From positions 62,001-126,000 of the forward strand of contig JAFKGI010000011.1 in assembly GCA_017307785.1 (NCBI GenBank): a stretch of DNA of 64,000 nucleotides, written 5' to 3'. This document shows positions 43,144-51,558 of the stretch, piece by piece. Numbering within the stretch: the first letter of the stretch is position 1; each line of letters opens with the position of its first letter. The notes beneath the pieces were generated by a model. It was not told where the DNA came from. It ran no database searches and saw nothing but the letters and a program-made list of their open reading frames with translations. A program made the position numbers and the translations under genes. This stretch comes from Vulcanimicrobiota bacterium. GTDB lineage: Bacteria > Vulcanimicrobiota > Xenobia > Xenobiales > JADMJV01.

Positions 43144-44283
43144 GTGAGTGATCCGCGCTATCGGCAACTAGCCAAACTCTTGATTCACCATTCCACCCGT
43201 TTGCAAGCCAATGAGAAAGTTCTCATCGAGGCCACCCACGTTCCCGAAGCGATGCTGGCCGCGTTGGTCGAGGAAGCCTCGGCGGTCGGAGCCATCCCGC
43301 TGGTGGAAATGAAGAGCTTGCGCCTGCAGCGCACCTGGCTCAAGACCGGAACGGCCGAACAGGTGGACGCTCGCACCAAGCTACAAGGTGAGTTGGAGCT
43401 CGCCCGTATGAAGAAGATGGACGCCTTCATCGGACTGCGCGGCTCGGACAACATCACCGAGATGTCTGACGTTTCCGTGGAGCACATTGGCCTCTTCGAG
43501 CAAAATCTCATGAAACCGGTACACATCGAGCAGCGCGTGAAACATACGCGCTGGTGCGTGCTGCGCTGGCCCAACGGCTCTATGGCCCAGCAAGCCGGTA
43601 TGTCAACGGAAGCCTTCGAAGATTTCTATTTCAGAGTTTGCCTGACCGACTACGCCCGTATGGACAAGGCCGTCAAACCGCTTAAAGAACTGATGGACCG
43701 CACCGATCGGGTGCGAATTGTAGGGGAAGACACCGATCTAACCTTCTCGATCAAAGGGATTGGCGCGGTTCCGTGCTGCGGCACCTGCAACATCCCCGAC
43801 GGAGAGTGCTTCACCGCCCCCGTCAAGAATTCGGTAGAGGGCTACATCCACTTCAATTCGGCGACCATCTACCGAGGCACCCCTTTTGACGACATCCGCC
43901 TGACCTTCAAAGAGGGCCGAGTGGTGGATTCGCACTGCAACAACAACGAAGCCCTGCTGGCCATCCTGGACAGCGACGAAGGCGCGCGTTACTTCGGAGA
44001 ATTCGCCATCGGCTTCCACCCGCACATCCAGAACCCGATGCGCGACATCCTGTTCGACGAGAAAATCCGCGGTTCGCTGCATCTGGCCCTGGGCCAGTGC
44101 TACGAGGAAACGGAGAACGGCAATCGCAGCAAGATCCACTGGGACCTGGTTCTGCGTCAGGAACAGGGCGGAGAAATCTACTTCGACGACGTGCTGGTCC
44201 GCAAAAACGGCCTGTTCGTACTGCCTGAGCTTGAAGGACTCAACCCCAAAGAATTGGCGGGCGCTGAATGCCAGTTGGTATAG
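43144..44283 (+). CDS. Aminopeptidase, M29 (thermophilic aminopeptidase) family
   Basis: 379 residues. M29 aminopeptidases are co-catalytic metal exopeptidases. Matching features include 'VLIEATHVPEAMLAALVEEA', 'MDAFIGLRGSDNITEMSDV' near 97, 'NIPDGECFTAPVKNSVEGY' near 217 (metal Glu), 'FGEFAIGFHPHIQNPMRDI' near 285 and 'HLALGQCYEETENGNRSKIH', 'WDLVL' near 316 (metal ligands). GTG start at 43144 with GAGAGGA 10 bases upstream; a longer upstream frame is rejected. Its end overlaps the start of the oxidoreductase gene by 16 bases. Confidence 0.88.
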   Translation: MSDPRYRQLAKLLIHHSTRLQANEKVLIEATHVPEAMLAALVEEASAVGAIPLVEMKSLRLQRTWLKTGTAEQVDARTKLQGELELARMKKMDAFIGLRGSDNITEMSDVSVEHIGLFEQNLMKPVHIEQRVKHTRWCVLRWPNGSMAQQAGMSTEAFEDFYFRVCLTDYARMDKAVKPLKELMDRTDRVRIVGEDTDLTFSIKGIGAVPCCGTCNIPDGECFTAPVKNSVEGYIHFNSATIYRGTPFDDIRLTFKEGRVVDSHCNNNEALLAILDSDEGARYFGEFAIGFHPHIQNPMRDILFDEKIRGSLHLALGQCYEETENGNRSKIHWDLVLRQEQGGEIYFDDVLVRKNGLFVLPELEGLNPKELAGAECQLV

Positions 44284-45287
44284 CCGTCGTCGGTTGTGGC
44301 TACTGGGGGCCCAACCTGGTGCGCAATTTCTGGGAATCCGATGAAACCGAATTACGCTGGGTCTGCGATCTGGTCCCGGAACGCTTGCAGAACATTCGAA
44401 AACGCTATCCAGCCGTCCAACTGACCCACCGATTGGACGATGTGCTGGCCGACCCTCAGGTCGAAGGGGTCTGCATCGCGACGCCCAGCCATACTCACTA
44501 CGAACTGGCCAGACAGGTGTTGGAGTCAGGCCGGCACGTGCTGGTCGAGAAGCCTCTTTGCGACGACTCCGAGAAAGTTCAGCGCCTGATCGACCTGGCC
44601 GAGCAACGCGGCAAGGTGCTGATGGTGGACCACACCTTTCTCTACAACCCGGCCGTCCAGGCAGTGCGCGGCCTGCTCGACTCCGGCCGCCTGGGTCGAT
44701 TGCTTTACTTCGACTCCACGCGCGTCAATCTAGGCTTGTTTCAGCGGGACGTCAACGTGCTCTGGGACCTGGCCGTGCACGACCTGGCCATGATGGACTA
44801 CTTGATTCACGACCGCAAACCACTGGCGATCTCAGCCACCGGCATCGCCCACGTGCCCGGGCAGCCCGAGAACATGGCCTACATGACTTGCTTCTATGAG
44901 GACAACTTGGTCGCCCACATCCACGCCAACTGGCTGGCGCCCGTCAAACTCAGGCGCACGCTACTCGGCGGCGAAAAGCAGATGATCGTCTATGACGATC
45001 TGGAGCCTTCCGAGCGCGTCAAGGTCTACGACAAAGGCATCACCGTAACCGACGAAAAGGAAATTCACAAACTCCTGATCAGCTATCGAAGCGGCGACTG
45101 CTGGTGTCCCAAAGTGCCGGCCGGCGAGGCCCTGGAAAACGAGGTAAAGCACTTCGCGGAGTGCATTCGCACGGGTGCCAAGCCTTTGAGTGACGGCATG
45201 GCGGGACTGAGGGTGGTCAAGATGATCGAGGCCGGCTCTCTCTCGATCCAACAACGGGGAGCCCCGGTGGAGCTGAACCTGCCGTGA
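44268..45287 (+). CDS. Gfo/Idh/MocA-family NAD-dependent oxidoreductase
   Basis: 339 residues. The N-terminal Rossmann fold starts 'VGIAVVGCGYWGPNLVRNF', and 'HVLVEKPLCDDSEK' near 88 carries the conserved EKP Lys. The second half has the alpha/beta substrate domain with 'LWDLAVHDLAMMDYL' near 167 (catalytic His). It is closest in style to enzymes that oxidise the 3-position of UDP-HexNAc(A) (WlbA/WbpB). The next gene is an SDR epimerase/dehydratase that starts 4 bases before this stop, which supports a nucleotide-sugar role. No aminotransferase or acyltransferase partner is seen. Confidence 0.86.
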   Translation: MPVGIAVVGCGYWGPNLVRNFWESDETELRWVCDLVPERLQNIRKRYPAVQLTHRLDDVLADPQVEGVCIATPSHTHYELARQVLESGRHVLVEKPLCDDSEKVQRLIDLAEQRGKVLMVDHTFLYNPAVQAVRGLLDSGRLGRLLYFDSTRVNLGLFQRDVNVLWDLAVHDLAMMDYLIHDRKPLAISATGIAHVPGQPENMAYMTCFYEDNLVAHIHANWLAPVKLRRTLLGGEKQMIVYDDLEPSERVKVYDKGITVTDEKEIHKLLISYRSGDCWCPKVPAGEALENEVKHFAECIRTGAKPLSDGMAGLRVVKMIEAGSLSIQQRGAPVELNLP

Positions 45288-46273
45288 ACTGGAAGAATCG
45301 CAAGGTTCTCGTCACCGGTGGCGCCGGCTTCATCGGCAGCAACCTGTGCGACGCGCTGCTGGCCGCGGGAGCGCGGGTGGTGGCCCTGGACGATCTCTCG
45401 ATAGGCAAACGGGAGAACCTGAAGCAGGCGGAGCAACTCGGCCTTGAGTTCGTGCAGGGCACGATCCTGGAGCCGGAGACCTGGAGCGGACACCTCAGGG
45501 AAGTCACCCACGTCTTCCACCTGGCGGTCGCCTGTCTGCGGCGCTCTTTTCACCAGCCCATGGTGGTGCACGAAATCAACGCGACCGGCACCCTGGCCGT
45601 GCTGGAAGCTTGTCGGCGCCACTCCCCTCGGCTGGAACGCTTCCTCTATTGTTCGTCCAGCGAAATTTACGGCACCGCCCAGCACGCACCCATGGACGAG
45701 CACCATCCGCTGCGACCCACGACCGTCTACGGGGCTTCGAAGCTGGCTGGAGAAGTTTACACGCTGGCAGCCGAACTGCCGGTCACGGTCGCCCGTCCTT
45801 TCAACACCTACGGCGCCCGGGAGCATCACGAAGGGGCCAGCGGCGAAGTCATCCCTCGTTTTGTGGTGCGTATCGCCAACGGCCTGGCACCGATGATCTT
45901 CGGGGATGGAGCACAGACGCGGGACTTTACCCACGTGAGCGACACGGCTCGCGGTCTGATGTTGGCGGCCGAGCGGCCTGAAGGATTGGGCCAGGTTCTC
46001 AATCTGGCTCGCGGTCAGGAAGTCAGCGTGGCCCGAATCGCGGAATTGCTGCTCAGCAAAATGGGCCGCAGCGACCTGCGTCCAGAATTTCGAGGAGCCC
46101 GTCCCGCTGACGTGGACCGCCATTTTGCCGACACCTCCAAAGCCCGCCAGTTGCTGGGATTTGAAGCCCGCTTGGACATTGAGTCCGGCCTCGATCGCTA
46201 CCTTGAATGGTTCCAGGAGACTCATCCACAGGCCGGCCGCCTGCTGGAGGATGTCCAGGATCAGAACTGGTAG
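45284..46273 (+). CDS. NAD-dependent epimerase/dehydratase (extended SDR)
   Basis: 329 residues from a GTG that overlaps the preceding stop by GTGA. The extended SDR pattern is clear: 'VTGGAGFIGSNLCDALL' at 9-26, 'CSSSEIYG' near 124 with the catalytic Ser, 'YGASK' near 149 with Tyr and Lys, and 'ARPFNTYG' near 170. Members act on UDP- or GDP-sugars (4-epimerases, 4,6-dehydratases). Specificity is not evident. The pair with the Gfo/Idh/MocA gene probably makes a modified nucleotide sugar. Confidence 0.87.
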   Translation: MNWKNRKVLVTGGAGFIGSNLCDALLAAGARVVALDDLSIGKRENLKQAEQLGLEFVQGTILEPETWSGHLREVTHVFHLAVACLRRSFHQPMVVHEINATGTLAVLEACRRHSPRLERFLYCSSSEIYGTAQHAPMDEHHPLRPTTVYGASKLAGEVYTLAAELPVTVARPFNTYGAREHHEGASGEVIPRFVVRIANGLAPMIFGDGAQTRDFTHVSDTARGLMLAAERPEGLGQVLNLARGQEVSVARIAELLLSKMGRSDLRPEFRGARPADVDRHFADTSKARQLLGFEARLDIESGLDRYLEWFQETHPQAGRLLEDVQDQNW

Positions 46274-46282
46274 ATTCACCAA

Positions 46283-47941
46283 GTGCACAAAGTTCAAGGC
46301 AATCTGCTCGGTCTGAAGCCCAGTCACAAACAAAGACTGGAAAAACTCTACCAGAGGCGCGTCAACCCGGACCAGATCGTCAGCCCCGAACTGGCTCGTA
46401 CGCTCTGTGAGCTCTCTCGAGAAGTCTCGCGTCAGGTCGGCCTCTTTTTGGACCGGCGTGGGCGGGTCCAGGATGTCTTCGTGGGGGACGCCCGCCAGAT
46501 CACCTTGACCGGCCTGGGCCGCTACCGTGCCGGCAAAACGCGTTTGCGTGGTCTTCGCTTCGTGCATACCCACTTGCAGGGCGAACCCTTGAGCCAGGAC
46601 GACCTGACCGATCTGGCCCTGCTGCGCTTCGACGCCATCGTTGCCCTGGAAACCACCGAGCAAGGAATGCCGGGAAAGGTCTTCTGGGCCCACCTCAAGC
46701 CGGGCAACGACCCCCAGGATCCCTGCCAACTCGAATCCTCGCCCAGTCTCCACCAACTCCCTCAGGACTTCGACCACTTCATCGACGGCCTGGAACGCGA
46801 GTTGGCCGATAGCTGGGAGCGCAACCACGAACACAGCGACAAGCGCCTGGCGCTGCTGGTCGGCGTCACCACCTTTTCTCTGGACCGTCTCAAGCGCAAC
46901 ATGGACGAACTTCGCAACCTGGCCGAATCGGCCGATTTCGAAGTGGCCGAAGTGGTTACGCAACGTCGCCAGCAACTGGACCCGCGCTACGTGGTCGGAA
47001 GCGGCAAGCTCAAAGACCTCTATGTGCAGTGCATGCAGCAAGGGGTCGACCTGCTCATCTTCGATGGGGAACTTTCCGCCTCTCAGGTGCGCGCCATCTC
47101 GGAATTCGGAGACCTGGAAGTCTGGGACCGCACTCAGTTGATCCTGAACATTTTTGCCCGCCGCGCCCACAGTGGTGCCGGCAAAGTTCAAGTAGAACTG
47201 GCCATGCTCAAGTATACGCTGCCCAGGCTGGTCATGAAGGACAACTTCCTGTCCCGCCTGACCGGCGGTATCGGCGCGCGCGGTCCGGGCGAAACCAAGA
47301 TGGAAGTCTGGCAGCGGCGCATTCGCGATCGAATCAACCGGCTGGAAAAAGAGCTCGACGAACTGTCGCGGCAACGCAAACTACGTCGCGACCGACGCCA
47401 CAAGAACGACCTGCCGATCGTATCCATCGTGGGCTACACCAACGCCGGCAAGTCCACGCTCCTCAACCGCCTCACTCATAGTGAAGTCCTGGCCGAGCAG
47501 CGCATGTTCGCCACCCTGGAAACGACCACCAGACGCCTGAGACTGCCTTCGGGCCGGTTTGTGCTGCTCACGGACACCGTCGGCTTCATTCGTGATCTGC
47601 CGGACGACCTGGCCAAAGCCTTTCGTGCCACCCTGGAAGAACTGTCGGGAGCCGACCTGCTTGTGCACCTGCTGGACGCATCCGACCCCGAGCATCCTCG
47701 CCAATTGGAAGCAGTGGAACAGATTCTCGGAGACCTGGCTATCGACAACCTGCCCCAACTTGTCGCCCTGAACAAGGTCGATCGGCTCAATCCGGAGGAG
47801 CAAGAGCAACTGCGGGAACAAGGCCGATTTCTGGTTTCGGCTTTGGACGGAAGCGGGCTGGACGCGCTTTTGCACAGCATCGAGAACGAACTGGCCGAGG
47901 CGGAATCCCAGCCGACGGAAGAAGAAGACAGGCGAGACTGA
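46283..47941 (+). CDS. hflX: Ribosome-associated GTPase HflX
   Basis: 552 residues from a GTG start, longer than the about 420 of E. coli because of an extended N-terminal region (residues 1-185) also seen in Gram-positive and other long HflX forms. The HflX domain ('QLDPRYVVGSGKLKDL' near 230, 'DRTQLILNIFARRAHS' near 278, 'GGIGARGPGETKME' near 330) precedes the G domain: G1 'GYTNAGKSTLLN' near 383, G3 'DTVGFIRDLP' near 431, G4 'NKVD' near 497. HflX splits stalled or heat-damaged 70S ribosomes. It follows the SDR gene by 9 bases. Confidence 0.95.
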   Translation: MHKVQGNLLGLKPSHKQRLEKLYQRRVNPDQIVSPELARTLCELSREVSRQVGLFLDRRGRVQDVFVGDARQITLTGLGRYRAGKTRLRGLRFVHTHLQGEPLSQDDLTDLALLRFDAIVALETTEQGMPGKVFWAHLKPGNDPQDPCQLESSPSLHQLPQDFDHFIDGLERELADSWERNHEHSDKRLALLVGVTTFSLDRLKRNMDELRNLAESADFEVAEVVTQRRQQLDPRYVVGSGKLKDLYVQCMQQGVDLLIFDGELSASQVRAISEFGDLEVWDRTQLILNIFARRAHSGAGKVQVELAMLKYTLPRLVMKDNFLSRLTGGIGARGPGETKMEVWQRRIRDRINRLEKELDELSRQRKLRRDRRHKNDLPIVSIVGYTNAGKSTLLNRLTHSEVLAEQRMFATLETTTRRLRLPSGRFVLLTDTVGFIRDLPDDLAKAFRATLEELSGADLLVHLLDASDPEHPRQLEAVEQILGDLAIDNLPQLVALNKVDRLNPEEQEQLREQGRFLVSALDGSGLDALLHSIENELAEAESQPTEEEDRRD

Positions 47942-48005
47942 GGCCTTTTCCTTCAAGGGCCTTGTCACGAAGGGTCGGACTTGCACGCCCGCGAACGTAT
48001 TCCCA

Positions 48006-50291
48006 ATGGCTTGGAATTCCGGCTATCAACTTCGCATACTGAAAGGCAATCAGCAGGGGCTGGTTGTGCCCCTGACAGAGCAAGTTTACATTTTAGGCCG
48101 AGCCACCAGCCAGGGCGAAACCGCGCCGGGCTATATGTTTTTCTATGAGCCCACCGTCTCTCGCGTGCACGCCGAGTTGCGCTGGAATGAGAAGAAGAAG
48201 TCCTACCTGGTCCATCACCAGTCGAAAACCAACCCCACTCTGGTTGAAGGCCTGCCCGTCGACAAGAAGAGTCCTCGCCCCCTGGAAAAAGGCCACAAAA
48301 TTCAGATGGGCTATCTGGTCCTGGAAGTAGAGCCGGCAACCGAGCAATCCCAGGTTGCGATTCGCAATGCTCCAGCGGCCGCCGCGCCCAAAGAAGATAG
48401 CTCCAAGACCCACAAAATGATGGTGGGCAATATCCTGGAAGCCCTCTCCAACCTCAGCGCGGAACGCAATCCCGGTGCCCCCCCGGCTGCGGGACCCGCC
48501 CCGACCAATCGCCAGGAAACCAGACCTCAGCCTCGCGCGGTGGAGGCGGAAGCCCCCCGACAGCCCAGCACCGGCGCCTATCTGGAACGAGACTATGGCG
48601 CCAGCGATCAGGCGACCAATGAGATTCAGTTCACCGTTGCGCAAGGACCCGACAAGGGTGAAATCTTCGTGCTGCGGGAGCAGGTGGGCATTGTCGGCCG
48701 AGCCATGGGTCGCGATGATCCGAGGCGTGGCCAGGGAGTCCTCCTACAGGACGATAGCCTTCCCAAAGAAGCCGCTTATGTCGTTTGGCAAAGCCGCGAC
48801 AACGCCTATGGCTTATCCGAGTCGGATACTCCAGGCGTAGCCATTCGCGTGCGCCGCGTCCATCAGGGCCAGCCGCAAGACCTGCCCGTCGGCAATGGTC
48901 CGCCGGTGCTCCTGCAGGATGGCGATGTCATACAATTGGGCCGCAGTGCTCTGGTTTGCCGCGTCAAAGGCGCCACTCCGCTGAAGTCCTGGAGCCCTCA
49001 GGACGTGGAACGGCCGGCTCCCCCGATCCGACCCAATAGCGTGCCGCTGACCCCCACCGCCGCCCCGGTCTCGCCTCAGGAGGACTGGGGCCAGAGCAGC
49101 GGTCCCCCCTCTCCGTGGGGTCGCCCCAGCGAGCCAACCCCGGCTCCGCCTCGTTCGATTTCCTTGAGTTCGGCCCAGGCGCCGTCTCCTTCCGGCGAAG
49201 GGGGCGGAATCGTTCCGCGCAATTTCCCAGGTAGCGGAGCGCTAGGCCCCATTCCCACTCAGCCGCCCACCCAGCGCGTCGAGACCGAGATCCCCCAGGA
49301 GGAACCCGAAGAGCCGACCACCTTTCGGGTTCCCAAGCCTCCGACACCCCCGCGTATGGAGCCGACTTTGATCGGCCGCAACACCGGGGGACTGGGCTCC
49401 CGTTCCGATCTCGCCCCCGTGCGCCCGACCGCCCCGGTCCCCGATTCGCCAGCGGAAGGGGTGAATCGCCAGGTAGATATGACGACTCCGCAGACATCAC
49501 CGCTCGACCCGTCGACCGTGCCGACCTTGAGTGGTGCGGCTCCGGGCCGAACTCCCGTCCCTACCGCCGCCGATGACCGCCCTCCGGAGCTGATTCCGCT
49601 TTCCTGGCCCTGGCGCGACAATTCAGACTTCGTCTTCGACTTCACCTCCGGTCCCAATCGCGGCCGCCAGATCGCTCTGAACGCCGGCGAAATGCAGGAC
49701 GATCGGGTGATCACCCTGGGCTCCAACTCTGACCAGTTTGACATTCCGCTCGACGGCACCAACAATATGGCGGCTCTGCGCTATCGCTCGCGCCGCTTCG
49801 CCCTGCTCAATCAGGGGCCGGATGACTCGGTCCAGGTCAATCGCGTTCCCCTGAAGCGTGGCGATCAGGTGGTATTGATGACGGGGGACCGCATCGACAT
49901 CGGTGAGTCCACTTTCCGCTATCTGGAGCGCGCGGTCGTGGAAGTTCTCCAGTGCTTCCAAATCGTGGTCGAATCCGGCGTGGACCAGGACCAGGACAAG
50001 GTCTACCCATTCTCCAAGCAGCGCCTGCTGATCGGGCGCGGCAAAAATTGCGACATGCGCTTGAGCGACCTGGAAGTCTCCCGCATCCACGTCGCGCTGG
50101 TCCACCGAGATGGCCGCTTCTTCGTGCAGCACCGAAGCGAAACCAACCCCACCTTCCTCAACGGCATGTCCTTGCTGCAAGGCGGCGAACGCGAGATTCA
50201 TACGGGAGACCGTATCCGCCTTTCGAGTTTGACCCTGCTGCAGTTCGCCAAAGCAGAGTCGCGTAAGCGTGCACCCGCCCCCGGTCGTTGA
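48006..50291 (+). CDS. Multi-FHA-domain protein (two canonical, two degenerate FHA modules)
   Basis: 761 residues, cytoplasmic. FHA 1 (about 8-110) has the phosphothreonine-binding pattern 'ILGRATS', 'SRVHAEL' and 'TNPTLV'. FHA 2 (about 205-320: 'IVGRAMGRDD') and FHA 3 (about 537-640: 'VITLGSNSDQFD') keep the fold's strands but lack the SxxH motif. A Pro/Thr/Ser-rich linker (about 325-530) separates them; its Thr residues could be kinase targets. FHA 4 (about 652-755) is canonical ('LLIGRGKNCD', 'SRIHVALV', 'NPTFLNG'). No Ser/Thr kinase gene is in the window. It probably acts as a phospho-dependent scaffold. Confidence 0.87.
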   Translation: MAWNSGYQLRILKGNQQGLVVPLTEQVYILGRATSQGETAPGYMFFYEPTVSRVHAELRWNEKKKSYLVHHQSKTNPTLVEGLPVDKKSPRPLEKGHKIQMGYLVLEVEPATEQSQVAIRNAPAAAAPKEDSSKTHKMMVGNILEALSNLSAERNPGAPPAAGPAPTNRQETRPQPRAVEAEAPRQPSTGAYLERDYGASDQATNEIQFTVAQGPDKGEIFVLREQVGIVGRAMGRDDPRRGQGVLLQDDSLPKEAAYVVWQSRDNAYGLSESDTPGVAIRVRRVHQGQPQDLPVGNGPPVLLQDGDVIQLGRSALVCRVKGATPLKSWSPQDVERPAPPIRPNSVPLTPTAAPVSPQEDWGQSSGPPSPWGRPSEPTPAPPRSISLSSAQAPSPSGEGGGIVPRNFPGSGALGPIPTQPPTQRVETEIPQEEPEEPTTFRVPKPPTPPRMEPTLIGRNTGGLGSRSDLAPVRPTAPVPDSPAEGVNRQVDMTTPQTSPLDPSTVPTLSGAAPGRTPVPTAADDRPPELIPLSWPWRDNSDFVFDFTSGPNRGRQIALNAGEMQDDRVITLGSNSDQFDIPLDGTNNMAALRYRSRRFALLNQGPDDSVQVNRVPLKRGDQVVLMTGDRIDIGESTFRYLERAVVEVLQCFQIVVESGVDQDQDKVYPFSKQRLLIGRGKNCDMRLSDLEVSRIHVALVHRDGRFFVQHRSETNPTFLNGMSLLQGGEREIHTGDRIRLSSLTLLQFAKAESRKRAPAPGR

Positions 50292-51546
50292 CCCGACCAT
50301 CCTGGAGTTACTGAGGCGGCGACTGGCTTGGGGACTCCTCGGTCTGGAACAACCCGCCGGCGATCTGATCACCTCTCTCCACCATTTCGTCTTCCGCTGG
50401 ACGCACTCGCAACCGCCACCCGCCATGAGCGAATGGCAACGACGCCTGGTCCAGCAGTGGCGCCAGAATCCCCGCTCCGCTGAAAACCTGGCGCTGGATC
50501 CAGTGATGGAGATGTTGGGTCAGTCGCTTCGATTGGATTCTGGACGCAGCCTGGACGGTTGGTTTTCTCCGGTCCTTTTTGAACTGGCTCGCAATCGAGT
50601 CGGCGCCGAGGAACTCAAGCCGACCCTGCGCGACAGTTGGCAGCGACTCAGCCTGGGGGTTCAAACGCTTCGCCAGGGCCTGGGGCCGTTCTCGACCGAA
50701 GGCGAAGGAGCGCTGCGAACCTTTCTGCAATGCCTGCAACAGCTGCAGTCCTATTTCCAGCATCCCGACGTCAATTATCTGGAAGAAGCCGGCTGGCGCT
50801 GGGGCCAGGCGCTCGAGGAATGGGAGCAGGTCGCCAATCTCTGCATGACCGGCCTGCAACCCGCTACCGCGGCCCTCCAATGGGGCATCCTGGCGGAGGC
50901 CATGGCGCTGGACGCCGAATTCGCCCATCAAATTCAGCACAGCCTTTTGATCTGGTTCCAGGACTGGGCCTGCGACTTCGTCTACACTCTGGCTCCCTAT
51001 CAGGGTCAAATCCTGGGAATGGAGCCCGCCGTCCAGACACTGGGAATGGCCATGCTGCGCTGGCAGAAGCTGCTGCCCGGTTGGCAACAGGAAGTCGCTC
51101 CGGCCTGGTCCGACTTCCAGTCGGCCCTCCCCCCCTGCCCTCAAGAGATCAAAGCCGTCCACATCTTCCGTTGGCTTGAGCCGGAGGGCGAAATCACTCG
51201 AGAGTTTCTCCTGCAGAACCCCTGGCGCAGCTGGCTTTCCAAGGCGACCACCGGACCACCGGCCGGCACCTCCAAAAAGGAAGGCGAGAGGTTGCAGCGC
51301 CAGTTGCGCCTGGGTCGCCTGCTGACCACCCTGGTTCAAGTCCAGTATCAGCGCCACGGGGTCGATTTTCCGGAATATCAGTGGGCCCACGAGGCCGGCG
51401 AATGGCTGGCCGCCTGGCTGGAAGGATACGATCCTTTGAACTCCGCGCTGGCCGGACTGCTGGAGCAACGATTCGGCCAACTCGAAGGTCTTTTATTGAG
51501 GGATTTTCCAGTTCTGGACAGAACCCCTGGGCCAAAGATCGTCTGA
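50269..51546 (+). CDS. Helical protein of unknown function coupled to the FHA gene
   Basis: 425 residues from a GTG lying 23 bases inside the FHA gene. It is rich in Trp, Gln and Leu and predicted mostly alpha-helical, without signal peptide or membrane segments. There is no recognised motif. The overlap with the FHA gene suggests the two proteins work together or must be made in a fixed ratio. The GH3 gene follows after 12 bases on the same strand. Confidence 0.68.
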   Translation: MHPPPVVDPTILELLRRRLAWGLLGLEQPAGDLITSLHHFVFRWTHSQPPPAMSEWQRRLVQQWRQNPRSAENLALDPVMEMLGQSLRLDSGRSLDGWFSPVLFELARNRVGAEELKPTLRDSWQRLSLGVQTLRQGLGPFSTEGEGALRTFLQCLQQLQSYFQHPDVNYLEEAGWRWGQALEEWEQVANLCMTGLQPATAALQWGILAEAMALDAEFAHQIQHSLLIWFQDWACDFVYTLAPYQGQILGMEPAVQTLGMAMLRWQKLLPGWQQEVAPAWSDFQSALPPCPQEIKAVHIFRWLEPEGEITREFLLQNPWRSWLSKATTGPPAGTSKKEGERLQRQLRLGRLLTTLVQVQYQRHGVDFPEYQWAHEAGEWLAAWLEGYDPLNSALAGLLEQRFGQLEGLLLRDFPVLDRTPGPKIV

Positions 51547-51558
51547 AGGGACTTCTCG

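Noticed and set aside
45083..47374. Very long minus-strand open frame (about 760 codons) across three plus-strand genes
   Set aside because: It is antisense to an oxidoreductase, an SDR and hflX, all with clear motifs. Codon composition of GC-rich genes leaves such shadows open.
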